Position numbers and translations under genes: made by a program. Source: Bacteroidales bacterium (GTDB lineage Bacteria > Bacteroidota > Bacteroidia > Bacteroidales > UBA932). From it: a stretch of DNA of 39,529 nt. Location of the stretch: NCBI GenBank assembly GCA_022653735.1, contig JALCSU010000019.1, forward strand, positions 1-39,529. Reading direction: 5' to 3'. How positions within the stretch are numbered: position 1 is the first letter of the stretch; each line of letters begins with the position of its first letter. Positions 1 through 8,980 of the stretch are shown here, piece after piece. Below the pieces are notes generated by a model that saw only the letters and a program-made list of their open reading frames with translations, searched no databases and was not told where the DNA came from.

Positions 1-2
1 CT

Positions 3-284
3 TCCTACATCTATATTGGCTCCCCTAATGCTCAATATCAGGGGCAGTATGGTACAGATGCTCGTATCCAGCTGAATGACTCTTTCAAGACCGTTGATGA
101 CATCAGGGATTTCATAGCTTCCGAACGTGAGGCTATGAGCGAGGCTGACCGTCAGCTAATGACTGTGTCAATAAAGGCGGACAGAGATGTGCGAATGGGC
201 ATCGTGACAGATGTTAAGCAGGAGCTGAGACGCTGCTCCGCGCTTAAGATCATGTACGCTGCCAACAGAGATCAGAACAAATAA
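3..284 (+). CDS. exbD: ExbD/TolR-family biopolymer transport protein, C-terminal part
   Basis: The frame is open from the left edge to TAA at 282-284, giving the last 93 residues of a protein whose start lies outside the window. The end has the character of the periplasmic domain of ExbD/TolR proteins: a segment reading [20 protein letters not shown], then a short tail. Known family role: with ExbB and TonB, ExbD couples the proton gradient of the inner membrane to outer-membrane receptors. The membrane anchor is not visible. A strong terminator follows directly, so this is probably the last gene of its operon. A TonB-like protein is encoded about 2 kb downstream (2434-3147), but in a separate transcription unit. 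The ExbD assignment rests on a fragment and is moderately sure. Confidence 0.75.
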   Translation, partial: SYIYIGSPNAQYQGQYGTDARIQLNDSFKTVDDIRDFIASEREAMSEADRQLMTVSIKADRDVRMGIVTDVKQELRRCSALKIMYAANRDQNK

Positions 285-304
285 TTCTGAATCGACATAT
301 TCTT

Positions 305-335
305 AAAAAGAGGAGGCCTGATGGTCTCCTTTTTT
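305..335 (+). terminator. Rho-independent terminator after the exbD-like gene
   Basis: An A-rich arm leads into AGGAGGCC, a TGAT loop, then GGTCTCCT and a run of T. The arms pair with G-U wobbles, and the A-tract and T-tract extend the stem. It sits 20 nt after the stop codon of the upstream gene and separates it from the asnS operon. Confidence 0.85.
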
Positions 336-361
336 ATATTCAAAACTTGAAGTTTTTATGT

Positions 362-369
362 TATCTTTG
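362..369 (+). promoter_or_regulatory. Bacteroidota -7 box upstream of asnS
   Basis: TATCTTTG matches TAnnTTTG. It lies 22 nt before the ATG at 392 and just after the terminator. No clear TTTG -33 box is seen at the usual 19-20 nt spacing. The box lies downstream of an in-frame ATG at 347, which argues against that earlier start. Confidence 0.6.
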
Positions 370-391
370 TCTAATTATATTCAAAAGCATC

Positions 392-1792
392 ATGGAAACT
401 ATTAAGAGGACTAAGGTTAAGGATCTTTTAAAATGTGAGCCGGGTCAGGAAGTGCTCGCGAAGGGTTGGGTTAGAACTAAGAGAGGCAACAAGCAAATTA
501 AATTCATCGCCCTTAATGACGGTTCTACTATTTATAATATCCAGATAGTAGCAGATACCTCGAAATTCGAGGAATCTCTATTGCAGAAAATAACCACGGG
601 TTCAAGCCTTGCCGTCAGAGGGAAATTAGTTGAGTCGGTAGGAAGCGGGCAGGCAGTCGAGATACAGGCGGAGGAGATTGAAGTCCTTGGCGAATGCGAC
701 CCGGTAAGGTATCCTCTTCAGAAAAAAGACACTTCTCTTGAATATCTTAGGACGGTGGCCCACCTGCGTCCTAGGACAAACACGTTCGGCGCTATACTGA
801 GGATACGCCACAATATGGCCTTTGCTATCCATAAGTTCTTCAACGACAAAGGTTTCGTTTACCTAAATACGCCACTCATCACAGAGTCTGACGCCGAGGG
901 AGCAGGAGACATGTTCGAAGTAACGACATTAGACCTCACAAAGGTTCCGATGAAGGACGGGAAAATAGATTACAGCCAGGATTTCTTCGGGAAAAGAACG
1001 AGTCTGACCGTAAGCGGCCAGCTGGAAGGAGAACTGGGAGCAACGGCAGTAGGCGAGATTTACACGTTCGGTCCTACTTTCAGGGCAGAAAACTCGAATA
1101 CGCCTAGGCATCTTGCTGAATTCTGGATGATAGAGCCAGAAATGGCCTTCTACGATATTTCCGACGACATGGCTCTTGCAGAGGAATTCGTGAAATATCT
1201 GGTGCAGCATGCTTTGGACAACTGCATGGACGATCTGAAATTCCTCAACGACAAATACGATGAGGGCCTCATCGAGAGGCTTCGCAGCGTGCTTGGGGTT
1301 CAGTTCCAGAGAGTGACCTACACCGAGGCCGTGGATATTCTAGAAGAGGCAGTGAGAAACGGTCACAAATTCGAGTTCCCAGTGCATTGGGGAACAGATT
1401 TCCAGAGCGAGCACGAGCGCTTCCTCGTAGAGCAGCACTTCGGCAAGCCTGTAATTCTCACTGATTTTCCTAAGGACATAAAGGCCTTCTACATGAAGCA
1501 GAACGAAGACGGGAAGACAGTCCGCGGAATGGACGTGCTGTTCCCGAAGATCGGTGAGATAATCGGAGGCTCAGAGCGTGAGGCTTCTTTGGAAAAACTC
1601 GAGAAGAGAATCGACGAGCTGCACATGAGCCGTAAGAATCTGGAATGGTACATCGACACTAGGAGGTTTGGCACGGTGCCACACAGCGGCTTCGGCCTTG
1701 GCTTCGAAAGGCTACTGCTCTTCGTTACCGGAATGGCGAACATCCGGGATGTCATCCCATTCCCAAGAACTCCGAAAAATGCTGAATTTTAA
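392..1792 (+). CDS. asnS: Asparagine--tRNA ligase
   Basis: Charges tRNA(Asn) with asparagine in the cytoplasm. The 466-residue length is usual for bacterial AsnRS. An N-terminal OB-fold anticodon-binding region (about residues 10-120) is followed by a class II catalytic core. Motif 2 reads [20 protein letters not shown], and motif 3 near the C terminus contains GFGLGFERL. The ATG at 392 is chosen because it begins METIKRTKV, a normal AsnRS start. The in-frame ATG at 347 would add 15 hydrophobic residues and overlaps the probable promoter. This is the first gene of a seven-gene run; udk starts 12 nt after its stop. Confidence 0.96.
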   Translation: METIKRTKVKDLLKCEPGQEVLAKGWVRTKRGNKQIKFIALNDGSTIYNIQIVADTSKFEESLLQKITTGSSLAVRGKLVESVGSGQAVEIQAEEIEVLGECDPVRYPLQKKDTSLEYLRTVAHLRPRTNTFGAILRIRHNMAFAIHKFFNDKGFVYLNTPLITESDAEGAGDMFEVTTLDLTKVPMKDGKIDYSQDFFGKRTSLTVSGQLEGELGATAVGEIYTFGPTFRAENSNTPRHLAEFWMIEPEMAFYDISDDMALAEEFVKYLVQHALDNCMDDLKFLNDKYDEGLIERLRSVLGVQFQRVTYTEAVDILEEAVRNGHKFEFPVHWGTDFQSEHERFLVEQHFGKPVILTDFPKDIKAFYMKQNEDGKTVRGMDVLFPKIGEIIGGSEREASLEKLEKRIDELHMSRKNLEWYIDTRRFGTVPHSGFGLGFERLLLFVTGMANIRDVIPFPRTPKNAEF

Positions 1793-1804
1793 TATTTTAC
1801 GAAT

Positions 1805-2428
1805 ATGCTAGTGATAGGAATAGCCGGAGGTTCCGGCTCTGGGAAGACAACGGTCGTGAACGAAATTACCAAGAAGCTGAAAGAACGCGTCGTGGTGATT
1901 CCACAAGACTCTTACTATAAGGACTCCAGCGATGTTCCGATGGAAGAGAGGCTGAAAATCAATTACGATCATCCAGACGCGATAGATTTCGATTTGCTCT
2001 GCGAGCAGCTGAAAGAGCTGAAGAAAGGCAGATCGGTTGAGCAGCCGGTATATTCCTACATCACATGCTCTAGGTCTAAGACTGAGACCGTCACCGTAAA
2101 CCCTGCAGAGGTAATCATCATAGAAGGCATTCTTATATTCACATGCAAGAAACTCAGGGATCAGATGGACATAAAAATTTATGTGGACGCTGATGATGAT
2201 GACCGGCTGCTGAGGGTCCTCTCCAGGGACATACTTAAGAAGGGCAGGACGCTTGAAACCGTCATGGAGCGGTATCAGAAGACCGTGAAACCGATGTACT
2301 TGCAGTTCATAGAGCCAAGCAAGCGCTATGCAGACATCATAGTGCCTCAAGGCGGCCTAAACAAAGTGGCAATAGATATGATTTCCGCCACTATCGAGAA
2401 ATCACTCAGGGACAAGATGAAAAAATAA
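1805..2428 (+). CDS. udk: Uridine kinase
   Basis: Phosphorylates uridine and cytidine to UMP and CMP with ATP or GTP (pyrimidine salvage, cytoplasm). The 207-residue length is typical. The P-loop GGSGSGKT lies at residues 8-15, followed by QDSYYKD, a uridine kinase signature, and YDHPDAIDFD. It starts 12 nt after asnS and is followed 5 nt after its stop by the TonB-like gene, so it is very probably cotranscribed. The window also encodes cmk, upp and a dCMP-deaminase-like protein, a broad set of pyrimidine functions. Confidence 0.95.
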   Translation: MLVIGIAGGSGSGKTTVVNEITKKLKERVVVIPQDSYYKDSSDVPMEERLKINYDHPDAIDFDLLCEQLKELKKGRSVEQPVYSYITCSRSKTETVTVNPAEVIIIEGILIFTCKKLRDQMDIKIYVDADDDDRLLRVLSRDILKKGRTLETVMERYQKTVKPMYLQFIEPSKRYADIIVPQGGLNKVAIDMISATIEKSLRDKMKK

Positions 2429-2433
2429 CAGCC

Positions 2434-3147
2434 GTGAGAAAACCCGACGAAGGAGATAAGGCAGGACTCTACATAACCGTGATATTCCATCTCGGATTGC
2501 TTATCATACTCCTTGTCTGCCAAATCGGGTCGGCCATTAGAAAGGGAGATACATTCGTAATAGACTTTTCTAAGCAGGAGGCTAAGGAACAGGTTCAGAA
2601 AGAGATGAACCTGAAAGAAGAGGTCGCCGAGAAGATTAACCAGATGCTTGAGTCATCAGCAGGCGTGCCAGTGAGGAATGTAGCTGTAGACCGAGGGGCT
2701 CTGAAGGACGACAGGAATACGAATGCCGAGGAACTTTACAAGGAAGCGGAAAAACTGGACAAAGAGCTGAAAAGTGGGTTCAAGGTCGAGGAAGATGACG
2801 AAGATTACGTCGCAGTGAACAAGCCTCAGCCGAAGAAAGAAGAGGCTAGCTCCAAAGATGCTTACAAGGGGCCGTCCGTAGTGTCTTACGAACTTGAAGG
2901 ACGAAAGGCCAGCAGGTTGTCGATCCCAGCATACAGATGCCTCGGTGCAGGTTATGTGACAGTCATCATCACAGTTAACCCGCAGGGAAGCGTCATCAGC
3001 GCTAAAATTCAGGAAGATGTGTCTTCCGATGATAAATGCCTTCGGGATTTTGCTATAAGAGCCGCCAAGCTTTCAAGGTTCTCAGCTTCGACTTCCGCCC
3101 CTGCCAGACAGGTTGGGAATATTGTTTACATGTTCATAGCCCAGTGA
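2434..3147 (+). CDS. TonB-like energy transducer protein
   Basis: A 237-residue protein with a GTG start at 2434, 5 nt after udk. A single hydrophobic segment (about residues 11-32) anchors it in the inner membrane. A highly charged, partly coiled-coil-like middle rich in Lys and Glu follows. The C-terminal part (about 150-237) has the fold signature of a TonB C-terminal domain: GYVTVIITVNPQGSVISAKI, then a stretch ending VGNIVYMFIA. Family role: TonB proteins transmit energy to outer-membrane receptors. The usual proline-rich spacer is weak, with only a few KPQPKK residues. Whether it works with the exbD-like gene at the window edge is inference. A related role in envelope assembly is possible. 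Confidence 0.7.
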   Translation: MRKPDEGDKAGLYITVIFHLGLLIILLVCQIGSAIRKGDTFVIDFSKQEAKEQVQKEMNLKEEVAEKINQMLESSAGVPVRNVAVDRGALKDDRNTNAEELYKEAEKLDKELKSGFKVEEDDEDYVAVNKPQPKKEEASSKDAYKGPSVVSYELEGRKASRLSIPAYRCLGAGYVTVIITVNPQGSVISAKIQEDVSSDDKCLRDFAIRAAKLSRFSASTSAPARQVGNIVYMFIAQ

Positions 3148-3150
3148 GAA

Positions 3151-5316
3151 ATGAGTAAGAAGACCATAATCGCATTGATATCGATTGCCGTGGTGATAAT
3201 TGCGGCTATCGCAGTAGCAATCAACTTTCTCTACAAAGAGAGAGCGGTTATCGAAGTCACTGATTTTCAGGCAAGCCATCCGCTGATTACCTGCGTGCCT
3301 TCAGATGCGGCAATAGTCTTTTGCGTCAAGGATTTCAAGAGGGCTGCGGAATACGCTTGCGATTCCACAGCCGCCTTCAGCCAGCTGTTCTCGGGGTTCT
3401 TCGATAAACTGCTAGCGGACCGCTACCCTAGCCTGGAAAAATCAGATGCAGTTATTTCCATTCATTATAGCAAGGACATGCCTCCGCTCTTGGTCATTGA
3501 TGCCAGCAAAGCAATGGCAGACTCAGCAAACGCTGACATAAGCAGGCTATTAGGTAATGCCGACACGCTTCACCTCGCTCACAAAACGAAGGATGGCAAG
3601 ATAATGATTTCGCCTTCCGAGACCATCGTGAATTCATCTATCAGGCATCAGTCCTCAGGGCACTCCATCCTTGAATCAGATGGATTCAGGGACATTGCTT
3701 CTACTTCCGCAGGCGAAGACATCATATTCATTTCTAACGCATATTCAGATAAAATCATCGATGCTTTCTTTTCTCGGAAGCATCATGGTAAGGCTTCCTT
3801 CATAAAAGAGATTTCAAAATGGTCTGCGTTCACGATAGATTCGCACTCTGATAAAGGCATTGAGGCGCACGGAACCATAATTTACAGCTCAGACCCATCG
3901 TGGTACATGAACGTGCTGCAACACTGCAGCGGCATCGCTCCTACAGTGGCGAAAGTGCTCCCTTCCAACGCCGATTACGCCCTTTCTCTGCCTATCAGCA
4001 GCATAATCTCGTATTCAAAAGCCTATAGAAGCTATCTCGACTCTCAGGCGAAGCTCGACAAATTCGAGTCCGTCCTGAAAGAACAGGAAGAGGAATATGA
4101 CGTAGATGCCGAGGAATGGGCTAAGCAATTGAATATTAACGAGGTTGCTATCGCAGGAATGCACATCAAGGACAGGCTCTGCCAGTTTCTGCTCATCCGC
4201 CCAGGCAAAGAAGTGAAAATGAGGAAAGGGGTAAACAATTATGCTGCTCCGGGTTTTGCGCAAGCCCTGTTCGGAGGCATATTCAAGGCCGATGACGAAA
4301 GTTCCTGCATCATGAAAGACGGCTGGATGATAATTGGGGACAGCACGGCGCTAAAAGAATATTCCAAACCTGATTTCATGGATGAGAGTCTCGCAGGCTT
4401 CCTAGACGACTGCGGCTTTAAGTCCAGAGTGCCACAGAAGAACTGCGCATTCTTTTCCTACTATTCAATGGGAGAGGATCCTGCCCTGCTCGATGCTACT
4501 TTCTCGAAGCCGATGGCGATGGCCTTCAGGAATATATTGAAGGGGACAACTTATGCTCCTTTGTTCCTCAGCGGGGTATTTCAGGATGGCGTGGTTCGCC
4601 TGAATCTCAACGTTGATCGAATCGTCGTGACGAAGAGCAAGGCTCCTTCCGTAGATAGAGACACGGTCGTCATAGTGCCTTCAGGACCGTTCACCGTAAA
4701 GAATAGCGCCACGGGCAAAGAAAATAAACTTTATCAAAACAGTCATAAGTCAATATGCTTGCAGGACGAGAACGGAAAGGACCTCTGGGGCATTCCGTTC
4801 AAAGAGGATATCTGCGGATATGCGGAGACTATCGACTACTACAATAATGGCAAGCTGCAATTTCTATTTGCCGCAGGCTCAAAGCTTTACCTGCTCGACA
4901 GGCTGGGCCGTTTCGTAAGCGGTTTCCCAATAGGCCTGGGCAAGGAAATTGCATTAGGGCCTAAGATTTACGACTTCACGGGGGCTCATGGCTACAGGGC
5001 CATGGTGCTATTCAAAGATAATACAGTCGGATTCTTAAACCTTCATGGAGAAGAAGTTGACGGATGGAAAGGCATCAAGGTAAGCGAGACTATAAAGCAG
5101 CTTCCTGAGCTGGAAAAAGCAGGAAAGGAAAACTACTGGATAGTCAGGACTTCCAGGCAGACTCTCGTCTTTCCGTTCATGGGAGGGGAAAGCCTTGTCA
5201 ATAATGAGGGAGAGAAGATGATAAGACCCGACAGCAAGGTGGAGTTCGACGGGAAAGGCTCATTCGTGGCTACTTGCTACGATGGCAAAGAAAGAGATTT
5301 TAAAATTAAGAAATAG
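3151..5316 (+). CDS. Large membrane-anchored periplasmic protein, DUF3352-like
   Basis: A 721-residue protein starting 3 nt after the TonB-like gene. An N-terminal hydrophobic segment (about residues 5-27) with short positive flanks looks like a signal anchor, so most of the chain should be periplasmic. The region from about residue 45 begins HPLITCVPSDAAIVFCVKDF, resembling proteins annotated DUF3352. A charged acidic segment lies near 310-330. The last 180 residues look like repeated beta strands of a propeller-like domain: GKDLWGIPF, LYLLDRLGRFVSGFPIGLG, VGFLNLHGEEV. I cannot name a function. The operon position next to a TonB-like protein and a CtpA protease suggests an envelope role, which is inference. 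Confidence 0.6.
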   Translation: MSKKTIIALISIAVVIIAAIAVAINFLYKERAVIEVTDFQASHPLITCVPSDAAIVFCVKDFKRAAEYACDSTAAFSQLFSGFFDKLLADRYPSLEKSDAVISIHYSKDMPPLLVIDASKAMADSANADISRLLGNADTLHLAHKTKDGKIMISPSETIVNSSIRHQSSGHSILESDGFRDIASTSAGEDIIFISNAYSDKIIDAFFSRKHHGKASFIKEISKWSAFTIDSHSDKGIEAHGTIIYSSDPSWYMNVLQHCSGIAPTVAKVLPSNADYALSLPISSIISYSKAYRSYLDSQAKLDKFESVLKEQEEEYDVDAEEWAKQLNINEVAIAGMHIKDRLCQFLLIRPGKEVKMRKGVNNYAAPGFAQALFGGIFKADDESSCIMKDGWMIIGDSTALKEYSKPDFMDESLAGFLDDCGFKSRVPQKNCAFFSYYSMGEDPALLDATFSKPMAMAFRNILKGTTYAPLFLSGVFQDGVVRLNLNVDRIVVTKSKAPSVDRDTVVIVPSGPFTVKNSATGKENKLYQNSHKSICLQDENGKDLWGIPFKEDICGYAETIDYYNNGKLQFLFAAGSKLYLLDRLGRFVSGFPIGLGKEIALGPKIYDFTGAHGYRAMVLFKDNTVGFLNLHGEEVDGWKGIKVSETIKQLPELEKAGKENYWIVRTSRQTLVFPFMGGESLVNNEGEKMIRPDSKVEFDGKGSFVATCYDGKERDFKIKK

Positions 5317-5319
5317 AAT

Positions 5320-6993
5320 ATGGGAGAATTTCAGTTCAAATCCGTTAACAAACTTTTGGAGAACAGTTTCAGAGAGAACTGGGAAAGAATGGCGCTGTCC
5401 AACTACCAAGGCACTACGCTGTGTTACAGAGACGTGGCAAGGCGCATAGAAAAACTTCACATCGCGTTCGAGAAATGCTTCCTGCACAAAGGTGACAAGG
5501 TAGCCATCTGCGCGAAGAACCAGATTAACTGGGCAGTCAGCTTCCTGGCAACCATTACTTACGGAGCTGTAGCCGTGCCTATTCTCGCCGATTTCAAGAC
5601 AAGCAACATACATTACCTTGTAAACCATTCCGAGGCCAGAGTGCTGTTCGTGGATGACTTCATCTGGGAAAACCTTCTTCCTGACGAAATGCCAGGGGTC
5701 TTCGCCATCGTAAGGATCAACACTTTCCAGGTGCTCTATGCCAAGGTGCCTCGCATAATGGAAGCCCGCGAACATATGAATGAATATTTCGGGCAGAGGC
5801 ACCCTAACGCATTCCTTCCGGAAGACTTGCACTATTATCAGGACTCGCCTAATGAGCTGGCGATGATAAATTACACGTCCGGGACTTCTGGATTCTCAAA
5901 AGGTGTCATGGTGCCATACAGGGCGATATTCTCGAATCTTCAATTCGCCCACGAAGATGCCATGCCTTCGCTGAACAACAAGACCAACGTCGTCTCCATG
6001 CTGCCTCTGGCTCACATGTACGGAATGATGTTCGAGTTCTTCTTCGAGATGTCTATCGGGGCGCACGTGCACTTCCTCACCAGGATTCCTAGCCCGAAAA
6101 TCATCTTGCAGGCCTTGGGCGAAGTCAAGCCGGACGTAATTATCGCAGTGCCTCTGATCATCGAAAAAGTCTACAAGTCCAATTTGCAGAAAGTCGTAGA
6201 GAGGGGCACCATGAAGACGCTTCTGAAAATGCCTGTCATAGATAAAGTCATACAGAAGAAGATAAACACATCCCTGAGGGAAGCGTTTGGGGGCAACTTC
6301 GAGGAGGTGATCCTTGGCGGCGCCGCATTCAATAAAGACATAGAGAAATTCTTCTACAACATCGGATTCCCGTACACTGTAGGTTACGGCATGACTGAAT
6401 GCGCCCCTATAATAACATACGCCCATTACGACAAGAAGAAGCTGTATTCATGCGGCAGGGCGGCAATGAACATGCAGATCAGGGTGGACTCCGCCGACCC
6501 GCAGAACATCGATGGAGAAATCCAATGCAAAGGCCCTAACGTCACGCTAGGATATTACAAGAATCCTGAGGCCACGAAAAACCTCTTCACCGAAGACGGG
6601 TGGATGAGGACCGGTGACATGGGCGTAATAGACAAAGATGGATATCTGTTCATCAGAGGCCGCTCAAAGTGCATGATCCTTGGCCCTAACGGACAGAACA
6701 TCTATCCTGAGGAGCTGGAGAGCGTGATAAACAGCGTCGCCTACGTAGTGGATTCTCTCGTCATCGAAGACAATGGCGGCCTCACCGCCCTCATCTACCC
6801 TGACTACCACAGAGCCGAGCTTAACGGGCTCAACAGAGAGGATCTGGAGAAAGTTCTTTCCGGTCTGCTCCCGCAGATCAACACAGAACTTCCTAGCTAT
6901 GCTCAGATAAGGAAGATGGAATTCATGCCTGAAGACTTCGAAAGGACTCCTAAGAGCAGCATAAAGAGATATCTTTATCAGAGGAACAAATAA
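5320..6993 (+). CDS. AMP-dependent long-chain fatty acid--CoA ligase
   Basis: Activates a carboxylic acid, probably a long-chain fatty acid, as acyl-adenylate and then acyl-CoA. The 557 residues carry the adenylate-forming signature NYTSGTSGFSKGVMVPY near residue 185, GYGMTECAPI near 355, GWMRTGDMGVIDKDGYLFIRG near 430 and the hinge region GQNIYPEELE. No signal peptide is seen, so it is cytoplasmic. It starts 3 nt after the upstream gene, and its TAA overlaps the ATG of the next gene by one base. The exact acyl substrate cannot be read from sequence; long-chain specificity is a family-level guess. Confidence 0.88.
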   Translation: MGEFQFKSVNKLLENSFRENWERMALSNYQGTTLCYRDVARRIEKLHIAFEKCFLHKGDKVAICAKNQINWAVSFLATITYGAVAVPILADFKTSNIHYLVNHSEARVLFVDDFIWENLLPDEMPGVFAIVRINTFQVLYAKVPRIMEAREHMNEYFGQRHPNAFLPEDLHYYQDSPNELAMINYTSGTSGFSKGVMVPYRAIFSNLQFAHEDAMPSLNNKTNVVSMLPLAHMYGMMFEFFFEMSIGAHVHFLTRIPSPKIILQALGEVKPDVIIAVPLIIEKVYKSNLQKVVERGTMKTLLKMPVIDKVIQKKINTSLREAFGGNFEEVILGGAAFNKDIEKFFYNIGFPYTVGYGMTECAPIITYAHYDKKKLYSCGRAAMNMQIRVDSADPQNIDGEIQCKGPNVTLGYYKNPEATKNLFTEDGWMRTGDMGVIDKDGYLFIRGRSKCMILGPNGQNIYPEELESVINSVAYVVDSLVIEDNGGLTALIYPDYHRAELNGLNREDLEKVLSGLLPQINTELPSYAQIRKMEFMPEDFERTPKSSIKRYLYQRNK

Positions 6994-7397
6994 TGGAGAA
7001 ATTCGACGAGAGATACATGGAGATGGCCTGCGTCTGGGCGAAGAATTCTTATTGCAAGCGTCGTCAGGTCGGAGCCCTTCTGGTCAAGGACAGGATGATC
7101 ATCTCCGATGGCTACAATGGCACCCCTTCCGGTTTCGAGAACGTCTGCGAAGATGAGAATGGAGTAACGAAGCCTTATGTGCTGCATGCAGAGGCAAACG
7201 CCATCACGAAAGTTGCCAAGTCGGGCAATAGCAGCCTTGGGGCTACTTTGTATGTTACCGCATCTCCTTGCATCGAGTGCTCGAAGCTAATCATACAGGC
7301 AGGCATTAAAAGGGTGGTTTACAGAGACGAATACAGGCTTACTGATGGGATAGACTTGCTGAAAAGGGCAGGCATTGAAGTAGAAAAAATTGACTGA
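6993..7397 (+). CDS. Deoxycytidylate deaminase-like (dCMP/cytidine deaminase family)
   Basis: Zinc-dependent deaminase that in this family converts dCMP to dUMP, feeding dTMP synthesis. The 134 residues contain the HAE motif (H65, E67) and PCIEC (C93, C96), which together bind zinc and supply the catalytic Glu. YNGTPSG near residue 41 is characteristic of dCMP deaminases. The start codon overlaps the preceding stop by one base and its own stop overlaps the ATG of ctpA, indicating translational coupling. A ComEB-type annotation would be equivalent. Confidence 0.9.
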   Translation: MEKFDERYMEMACVWAKNSYCKRRQVGALLVKDRMIISDGYNGTPSGFENVCEDENGVTKPYVLHAEANAITKVAKSGNSSLGATLYVTASPCIECSKLIIQAGIKRVVYRDEYRLTDGIDLLKRAGIEVEKID

Positions 7398-8980
7398 TGA
7401 AGCATATTTCTTCAATAATAATCGCTTTTCTGGGCATAATCGTGGGGATTCTTCTGGCTATGACAGTGTACACGATGGCTTTCAAGAAACGCATCTACAA
7501 TGTCCAGAATAAGAATTGGTCGAAAATCGATCTGGTCCTGGATCAGCTCGACAAGAATTACGTAGACACTATAAATCACGGGAATGTCACCGATGCGGCA
7601 ATAGAGGCTGCATTGGCAGAGCTGGATCCTCACTCCGTGTATATGCCTCCGGTTCAGCTGGAAAAAGCAGAAAGCGACCTGGCGGCCAATTTCGACGGCA
7701 TCGGCATCCAGTTCAACGTACCGAATGACACTGCGATAGTGCTCGAAGTCATTGCCGGCGGCCCTTCCGAAAAAGTCGGGTTGCAGCCTGGCGACAGGAT
7801 ATTAAAGGTAGACAGCCTGAATATTGCCGGCGTTCACTATCCTCAGGATAGCATGGTGCGACATATCAAAGGGCCATCTGGCTCAAAAGTGAATATATTG
7901 ATAGGTCGCAATGGCGAGCAAATCCCTTTTGAAATTACCAGAGGCAAGATTCCGCTCCACAGCGTTGATGCAGCCTTCATGATAAATGACGAACTGGGCT
8001 ACATCAGGCTCACTAAATTCTCCAGGACAACATTCGAAGAGTGCCAGGCTTCTGCGCAGGAACTTCTGTCTCTGGGCATGAAGAAGCTCATTTTCGACGT
8101 GCGCCAAAACGTCGGGGGCTATTTCGACCAGGCGATAAGACTTTCGAATATGTTCCTGGACAAGGACGACGAGATAGTCTATATGCAGGGACTGCATAGA
8201 AAGAAAGAAGACTTCAAGGCCGATGGGAACGGACTACTCAAAGACGTGAAGCTGACAGTCCTCATCGATGAGAACACTGCATCTTCTAGCGAGATATTCG
8301 CCGGCGCAATGCAAGACAACGACAGGGGCACTATCGTAGGGCGCCGTTCTTTCGGCAAGGGTCTCGTTCAGGAACCGATATATTTCAGCGACGGCTCTGG
8401 CATCAGGCTCACCGTGGCAAGATATTACACTCCATCTGGCAGGTGCATTCAGAAGCCATATTCAGATGACTATCAACTGGAAATCTATAAGAGGTATTCA
8501 GAGGGAGAGATGCTAGTGGCAGACAGCATCAAGGTTGACACTTCGGACATTCACAAAACTGTCGGCGGAAGGACAGTCTACGGCGGTGGCGGTATAGTGC
8601 CAGACGTTTTCGTACCTCTGGACACTACAAGGGCCAGCGATTTCTTCATCGCATGCAACAAGAAAACCACGCAGATGAGGTTCGCCTCAGCAATGTTCGA
8701 TAAATATAAGAACACCCTCTCCAGCATCGACGATTTCAATGTTTTGGAGAAAGAACTGGATAAAATGAACATTCCTTCCGCCTTCAGGCAGTATGCCGCC
8801 ACAAAAGATGGAATCACAGCTTCGCAGAAGGAATGGGAAGAGACTCAGTCATACCTTATTCCTCAGCTGAGGGCGTTGATCGGAAGGTATTCTAAACTGG
8901 GAGATAACGCCTTCTACAAGCTGTACATGAGCGTGGACAACACTCTGCAGAAAGCAATAACTCTTGATAAGAAAAGCTGA
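7397..8980 (+). CDS. C-terminal processing peptidase, S41 family (CtpA-like)
   Basis: Periplasmic serine protease that cleaves C termini of envelope proteins. The 527 residues begin with a hydrophobic signal anchor (about 5-29). A PDZ domain covers about 95-170 with GGPSEKVGLQPGDRIL, and the S41 catalytic core follows. The Ser-Lys dyad is S296 in TASSSEIFAGAMQD and K321 in RRSFGKG; the 25-residue separation equals that of E. coli Prc (S430/K455). It is the last gene of the asnS run. It ends tail-to-tail with the response regulator: its TGA ends at 8980 and the opposing stop occupies 8981-8983, with no spacer. No terminator hairpin is seen there. Confidence 0.93.
   Translation: MKHISSIIIAFLGIIVGILLAMTVYTMAFKKRIYNVQNKNWSKIDLVLDQLDKNYVDTINHGNVTDAAIEAALAELDPHSVYMPPVQLEKAESDLAANFDGIGIQFNVPNDTAIVLEVIAGGPSEKVGLQPGDRILKVDSLNIAGVHYPQDSMVRHIKGPSGSKVNILIGRNGEQIPFEITRGKIPLHSVDAAFMINDELGYIRLTKFSRTTFEECQASAQELLSLGMKKLIFDVRQNVGGYFDQAIRLSNMFLDKDDEIVYMQGLHRKKEDFKADGNGLLKDVKLTVLIDENTASSSEIFAGAMQDNDRGTIVGRRSFGKGLVQEPIYFSDGSGIRLTVARYYTPSGRCIQKPYSDDYQLEIYKRYSEGEMLVADSIKVDTSDIHKTVGGRTVYGGGGIVPDVFVPLDTTRASDFFIACNKKTTQMRFASAMFDKYKNTLSSIDDFNVLEKELDKMNIPSAFRQYAATKDGITASQKEWEETQSYLIPQLRALIGRYSKLGDNAFYKLYMSVDNTLQKAITLDKKS

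Noticed and set aside
347..391. Upstream in-frame ATG as start of asnS
   Set aside because: It would add 15 hydrophobic residues absent from AsnRS and lies before the likely transcription start.
1808..2350. 180-codon open frame antisense to udk
   Set aside because: It overlaps an intact conserved gene completely and its product resembles nothing I recognise.
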